49,063 nucleotides of DNA, from positions 1-49,063 of the forward strand of contig JABWBN010000006.1 in assembly GCA_013360485.1 (NCBI GenBank), read 5' to 3'. The stretch's first letter is position 1; each line of letters begins with the position of its first letter. The DNA comes from Burkholderiaceae bacterium. GTDB lineage: Bacteria > Pseudomonadota > Gammaproteobacteria > Burkholderiales > Burkholderiaceae_C. The position numbers and the translations under genes were made by a program. The notes beneath the pieces were generated by a model. The model saw only the letters and a program-made list of their open reading frames with translations. It was not told where the DNA came from and made no database searches. Of this stretch, positions 46,624 to 49,063 are shown piece by piece.

Positions 46624-47618
46624 CGCGGCGTGATCCCGCGCCGGCGCAGCACGTCCAGTGCCGCATCGGGCCGGTCGGTGATCAGCCCGTCCACGCCCAT
46701 GGCGACGAAGCGATCCATCGCGGCCGGGTCGTTCACCGTCCACACCAGCACCTTCAGGCCCAGGTCGTGCGCCTGCTGCAGCCGCTCGTCGTCGAGATCA
46801 CCCTGGAACACGCTCCAGATGCGACCGCCGGCGGCCTTGATCAGGCGCGGCACCGAGCCGTGCTCGCGCCAGTCGAAGCCGGCGGTCCAGGGCGAGGCGC
46901 CGGCAGCGCCGGCGCCGATGTTGTCGAGCCAGCGCTGCTGGGCACTGAGGTAGACCGTGGGGATCTCGGGCGCGATGCGCTGCACGACCTGGAGGGTGCG
47001 CCAGTCGAACGACATGATCTGCACGCGCTGCTGCAGGCCGGCATCGCGCACCGCCTGCACCAACGCTCGGGCAAAGGGCTCGGGCGCCGGCGTGCTGTCG
47101 GGTTCCAGCGGGCTGATCTTGGTTTCGAGCGCGAGACGCACATGGCGGTGCTCGTCGCGTCGCACGAGATCGAGCAGTTGCGCCAGGGTCGGGATGCGCG
47201 CCCCGTCAACGGCCTGTTGCTGCGCGAACTGCGTGGCATAGCGGCTGCCCGGTCGAATGCGCCCGACGTCGAAACGCTGCACCTGCGCCCAGTCCATTTG
47301 GTGGATGTACCGTGGCAGCCCCGCCTCCAGCCATCGTCCCTGGTCGTCCCGGGTGATGTCCGGGTTCAGGGCCCGGTCGTGGTGCAGCACCAGCACACCG
47401 TCACGGGTGATCGCGATGTCGGTCTCGAGCGTGGTCGCCCCTTGGGCGATGGCCAGCTCGAACCCGGCCAGGGTGTTCTCGGGCCGGTGCCAGCGCGCCC
47501 CCCGATGGCCCTGCAGGTCGAACACCTGCGCCCAGGCGCTGCTTGCCAGAAATGCCATGGCCCAGGCAACGAAACAGGCCCGCGCGACCCAACCCATAGA
47601 AGAACCTGGTGCAGCCAC
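46620..47618 (-). CDS. Glycerophosphodiester phosphodiesterase, exported
   Basis: The 332-residue product has a signal peptide (hydrophobic core WVARACFVAWAMAFLASSAWA) and the GDPD core: DLQGHRGARWHRPENTLAGF, ATTLETDIAITRDGVLVLHHD, and LALETKIS. HRGA and the second His supply the catalytic pair, and ENT and ETD the metal ligands. It should cleave glycerophosphodiesters to glycerol-3-phosphate in the periplasm. The GTG at 47618 is preferred because GGGAGG stands just upstream; an ATG at 47597 is the alternative and would also start a signal peptide. Confidence 0.92.
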   Translation of the reverse strand: MAAPGSSMGWVARACFVAWAMAFLASSAWAQVFDLQGHRGARWHRPENTLAGFELAIAQGATTLETDIAITRDGVLVLHHDRALNPDITRDDQGRWLEAGLPRYIHQMDWAQVQRFDVGRIRPGSRYATQFAQQQAVDGARIPTLAQLLDLVRRDEHRHVRLALETKISPLEPDSTPAPEPFARALVQAVRDAGLQQRVQIMSFDWRTLQVVQRIAPEIPTVYLSAQQRWLDNIGAGAAGASPWTAGFDWREHGSVPRLIKAAGGRIWSVFQGDLDDERLQQAHDLGLKVLVWTVNDPAAMDRFVAMGVDGLITDRPDAALDVLRRRGITPR

Positions 47619-47918
47619 TCATGCCTCCCACGTGACGTGAGGAGTATCCGCGGTTTGCGCGGCCGATGTCCGATGCGACCGGCGCGCTTTCCTGGCCGGG
47701 CAACCCGGCGCCTTGCGTGTCGCGGGTGCGCTGGAGGTCCGGTCGTCGGAACATCGCCCACGCTTCACTACCGTGTCATGTGCAGGTCGGATCATCCGCC
47801 CCGCATCGCAGCGACCCGAGCGGCGCCGCGGATGGAGAGCAGGCATGAGCAGCGACGCAGGCGGACTTCGCCGTGCACGCGCCTGACCTGCAACCCTGAG
47901 ATCCCAACGATCGTGGTC
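47619..47918. other. Non-coding gap between divergent genes
   Basis: These 300 bases should hold promoters for both the phosphodiesterase and the HD-domain gene. A 6-bp GC hairpin (GCCGGG-caa-CCCGGC, 47695-47709) has no T tract, so it is not a terminator. A 13-codon open frame with GGAGAG before its ATG (47845-47886) may be chance. No strong promoter was identified. Confidence 0.4.
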
Positions 47919-48506
47919 ATGGACATCATCGAACAGATCGAAGAGATATTTCGCCGCCATGGCGGCCGCTGCTATGACGGCGCGCGCGTCGAGCCCGTCA
48001 GTGCGCTGGAGCACGCGCTGCAGTGTGCGTGGCTGGCCGAGTGGGCCCGCGCAGACACGGCGCTGGTGGCGGCCGCCCTGTTGCACGACATCGGGCACCT
48101 GATCGACACCGGTGGCGGTACCGACTCGATCGACGATGTGCACGAACTGCGCGGCGTCGGACTGCTGGCGTCGTCGTTTCCGGCGGCCGTGCTCGAGCCG
48201 ATACGTCTGCATGTGCAGGCCAAGCGCTATCTGGTGGCGCTTGACCCGTCGTACGGCGCGCAACTGACGCCGGCATCGGCACACAGCCTGCGCCTGCAGG
48301 GCGGCGCCTTCGATGCCTCACAGATGCACCAGTTCGAGGACCAGCCGCATGCCGAAGCCGCGGTGATGCTGCGGCGCTGGGACGACCAGGCCAAGACCCC
48401 GGGCCGGTGCACGCCGCCCCTGGCCTACTACCTGAGCCTGCTCGAGGAGCTCAGGGCCGGGGCGCGCATGCCCAGGCGCACCATCGTTGGCGCCTTCGAC
48501 GCCTGA
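47919..48506 (+). CDS. HD-domain protein, PhnZ-like (phosphonate degradation HDIG family)
   Basis: The 195-residue protein keeps all residues expected of the PhnZ mixed-valent di-iron oxygenase: His32, His56-Asp57, His60, His75, His98, a lysine at 102 (AKRYL) and Asp155/156 (RRWDD). It fits the phosphonate degradation-associated HDIG family (TIGR03276-like). PhnZ cleaves 2-amino-1-hydroxyethylphosphonate to glycine and phosphate. No PhnY-like hydroxylase is seen in this window. ATG 47919 is the first sensible start; upstream sequence in frame is non-coding. A GTG two codons earlier is possible. Confidence 0.85.
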   Translation: MDIIEQIEEIFRRHGGRCYDGARVEPVSALEHALQCAWLAEWARADTALVAAALLHDIGHLIDTGGGTDSIDDVHELRGVGLLASSFPAAVLEPIRLHVQAKRYLVALDPSYGAQLTPASAHSLRLQGGAFDASQMHQFEDQPHAEAAVMLRRWDDQAKTPGRCTPPLAYYLSLLEELRAGARMPRRTIVGAFDA

Positions 48507-48540
48507 ACGAGCGCCACGCCCGGGGTCGCGCGCCAAGACG

Positions 48541-49063
48541 TCAGACCACGCGCCTGCCCTCGCGCCAGACCTCGCGCACCACTGGCATCCCGGACAACTC
48601 GCGCACCCGGACCAGGTCTGCACGCAGGCCCGGCACGATGGCGCCGCGATCGCCCAGCCCGCAGGCGCGGTAGTGCCTGCGGCACATCTCGGCCTTGGTG
48701 AAGACGTCCTCGTAGCCGGTGACCGCCCCCTCGTCGTCGACGTAGATCATCGCGCCGTGGATGTTGAAGAACGTGATCATCTCCTGCGCGCCGACGGCTT
48801 CGTCGACCACGAGTGTGTGGATCTCGCCGGGCGGCTCGTAGACGAAACTCCCTTCGGTCGCCACCCAGTCGTGCTCGAGGTAGCGCCACGCGCCCTTCAT
48901 CACGAGCCCGGTCACCCACGACGGGTGGACGTGGCGCGAGAGCACGCCGGACTTGCGCACGCGCAGGAGGTTGCACCAGCTTCCGGTGACGGTGTTCAGG
49001 AGCAGCGGCCGGAACCAGACGTCCTTCGCCTGCGGCACCCAGACGCGCTCGTCGTCGGGGATC
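48541..49063 (-). CDS. Cupin dioxygenase (2,4'-dihydroxyacetophenone dioxygenase-like) with PhnM-like C-terminal tail, 5' end outside window
   Basis: The frame is open to the window edge (IPDDERVWVPQAKDVWF reads upstream of the GTG at 49038), so the start is not visible. The first part is a cupin: LLRVRKSGVLSRHVHP and YEPPGEIHTLVV supply the metal-binding His set, and YVDDEGAVTGYEDVFTK is typical of 2,4'-dihydroxyacetophenone dioxygenase-like proteins. The last 36 residues (from DRGAIVPGLRADLVRVR to WREGRRVV) instead resemble the C-terminus of PhnM, the C-P lyase-pathway diphosphatase. The join falls at a GLG that both families share. This looks like an in-frame fusion left by deletion; the cupin part may still be active. 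Confidence 0.75.
   Translation of the reverse strand, partial: IPDDERVWVPQAKDVWFRPLLLNTVTGSWCNLLRVRKSGVLSRHVHPSWVTGLVMKGAWRYLEHDWVATEGSFVYEPPGEIHTLVVDEAVGAQEMITFFNIHGAMIYVDDEGAVTGYEDVFTKAEMCRRHYRACGLGDRGAIVPGLRADLVRVRELSGMPVVREVWREGRRVV

Noticed and set aside
47695..47709. GC-rich hairpin as a terminator
   Set aside because: There is no T tract on either strand and it lies between divergent genes.
47845..47886. Thirteen-codon leader peptide before the HD-domain gene
   Set aside because: It has a fair ribosome site, but such short frames are common by chance and there is no attenuator structure after it.

Overview
The window is high-G+C DNA from a Gram-negative bacterium. The gene families (exosortase A/PEP-CTERM with Wzx/Wzy-like export parts, an NsrR-type operator, 4-hydroxyphenylpyruvate dioxygenase beside an Lrp/AsnC regulator) point to a betaproteobacterium, most likely Burkholderiales. 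No rRNA, tRNA, CRISPR array, insertion sequence or prophage was seen.

Region 1 (about 1-26.3 kb) is one very long minus-strand array of 20 tightly packed genes, read from 26333 down to 1185. It starts with the outer-membrane export lipoprotein, chain-length protein, tyrosine autokinase, beta-barrel protein and ATPase. It continues through UDP-GlcNAc 2-epimerase, polysaccharide deacetylase, FemAB-like protein, glycosyltransferases, exosortase A fused to EpsI, and a nucleotide-sugar dehydrogenase. It ends with an MBOAT/SGNH acylation pair, an asparagine-synthetase-like amidotransferase, more glycosyltransferases, a PaaK-like ligase, an O-antigen-ligase-like protein and a second deacetylase. Many genes overlap by ATGA, so the array is probably co-transcribed. 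It should build, decorate and export an exopolysaccharide and sort PEP-CTERM proteins. A partial beta-propeller gene converges on its far end.

Region 2 (26.3-29.3 kb) holds the sorting substrate: a small PEP-CTERM protein resembling the floc-forming protein PepA. It has its own sigma-54-type promoter and a strong intrinsic terminator. Divergent from it is a methyltransferase gene overlapping a ThiF/E1-like adenylyltransferase gene, a pair with no obvious partner protein.

Region 3 (29.3-37.1 kb), also minus strand, carries the EpsB2-type initiating sugar transferase, sensor kinase PrsK, sigma-54 activator PrsR and TPR lipoprotein PrsT. PrsK/PrsR are the obvious candidates to drive the sigma-54 promoter of the PEP-CTERM gene.

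Region 4 (37.3-41.1 kb) has two paralogous N-acyl-amino-acid-synthase-like (FeeM-like) proteins with C-terminal PilZ-like domains, separated by an exported trypsin-like protease.

Region 5 (41.1-49.1 kb) is metabolic. It contains an Lrp/AsnC regulator divergent from hppD; a DUF2249 gene and an HxCP-motif gene behind a near-perfect NsrR-like operator; a class V aminotransferase; a MaoC/FAS1-like hydratase with a PaaI thioesterase; a glycerophosphodiester phosphodiesterase; a PhnZ-like HD-domain oxygenase; and, at the right edge, a cupin dioxygenase whose C-terminus looks like the tail of PhnM, apparently an in-frame gene fusion.
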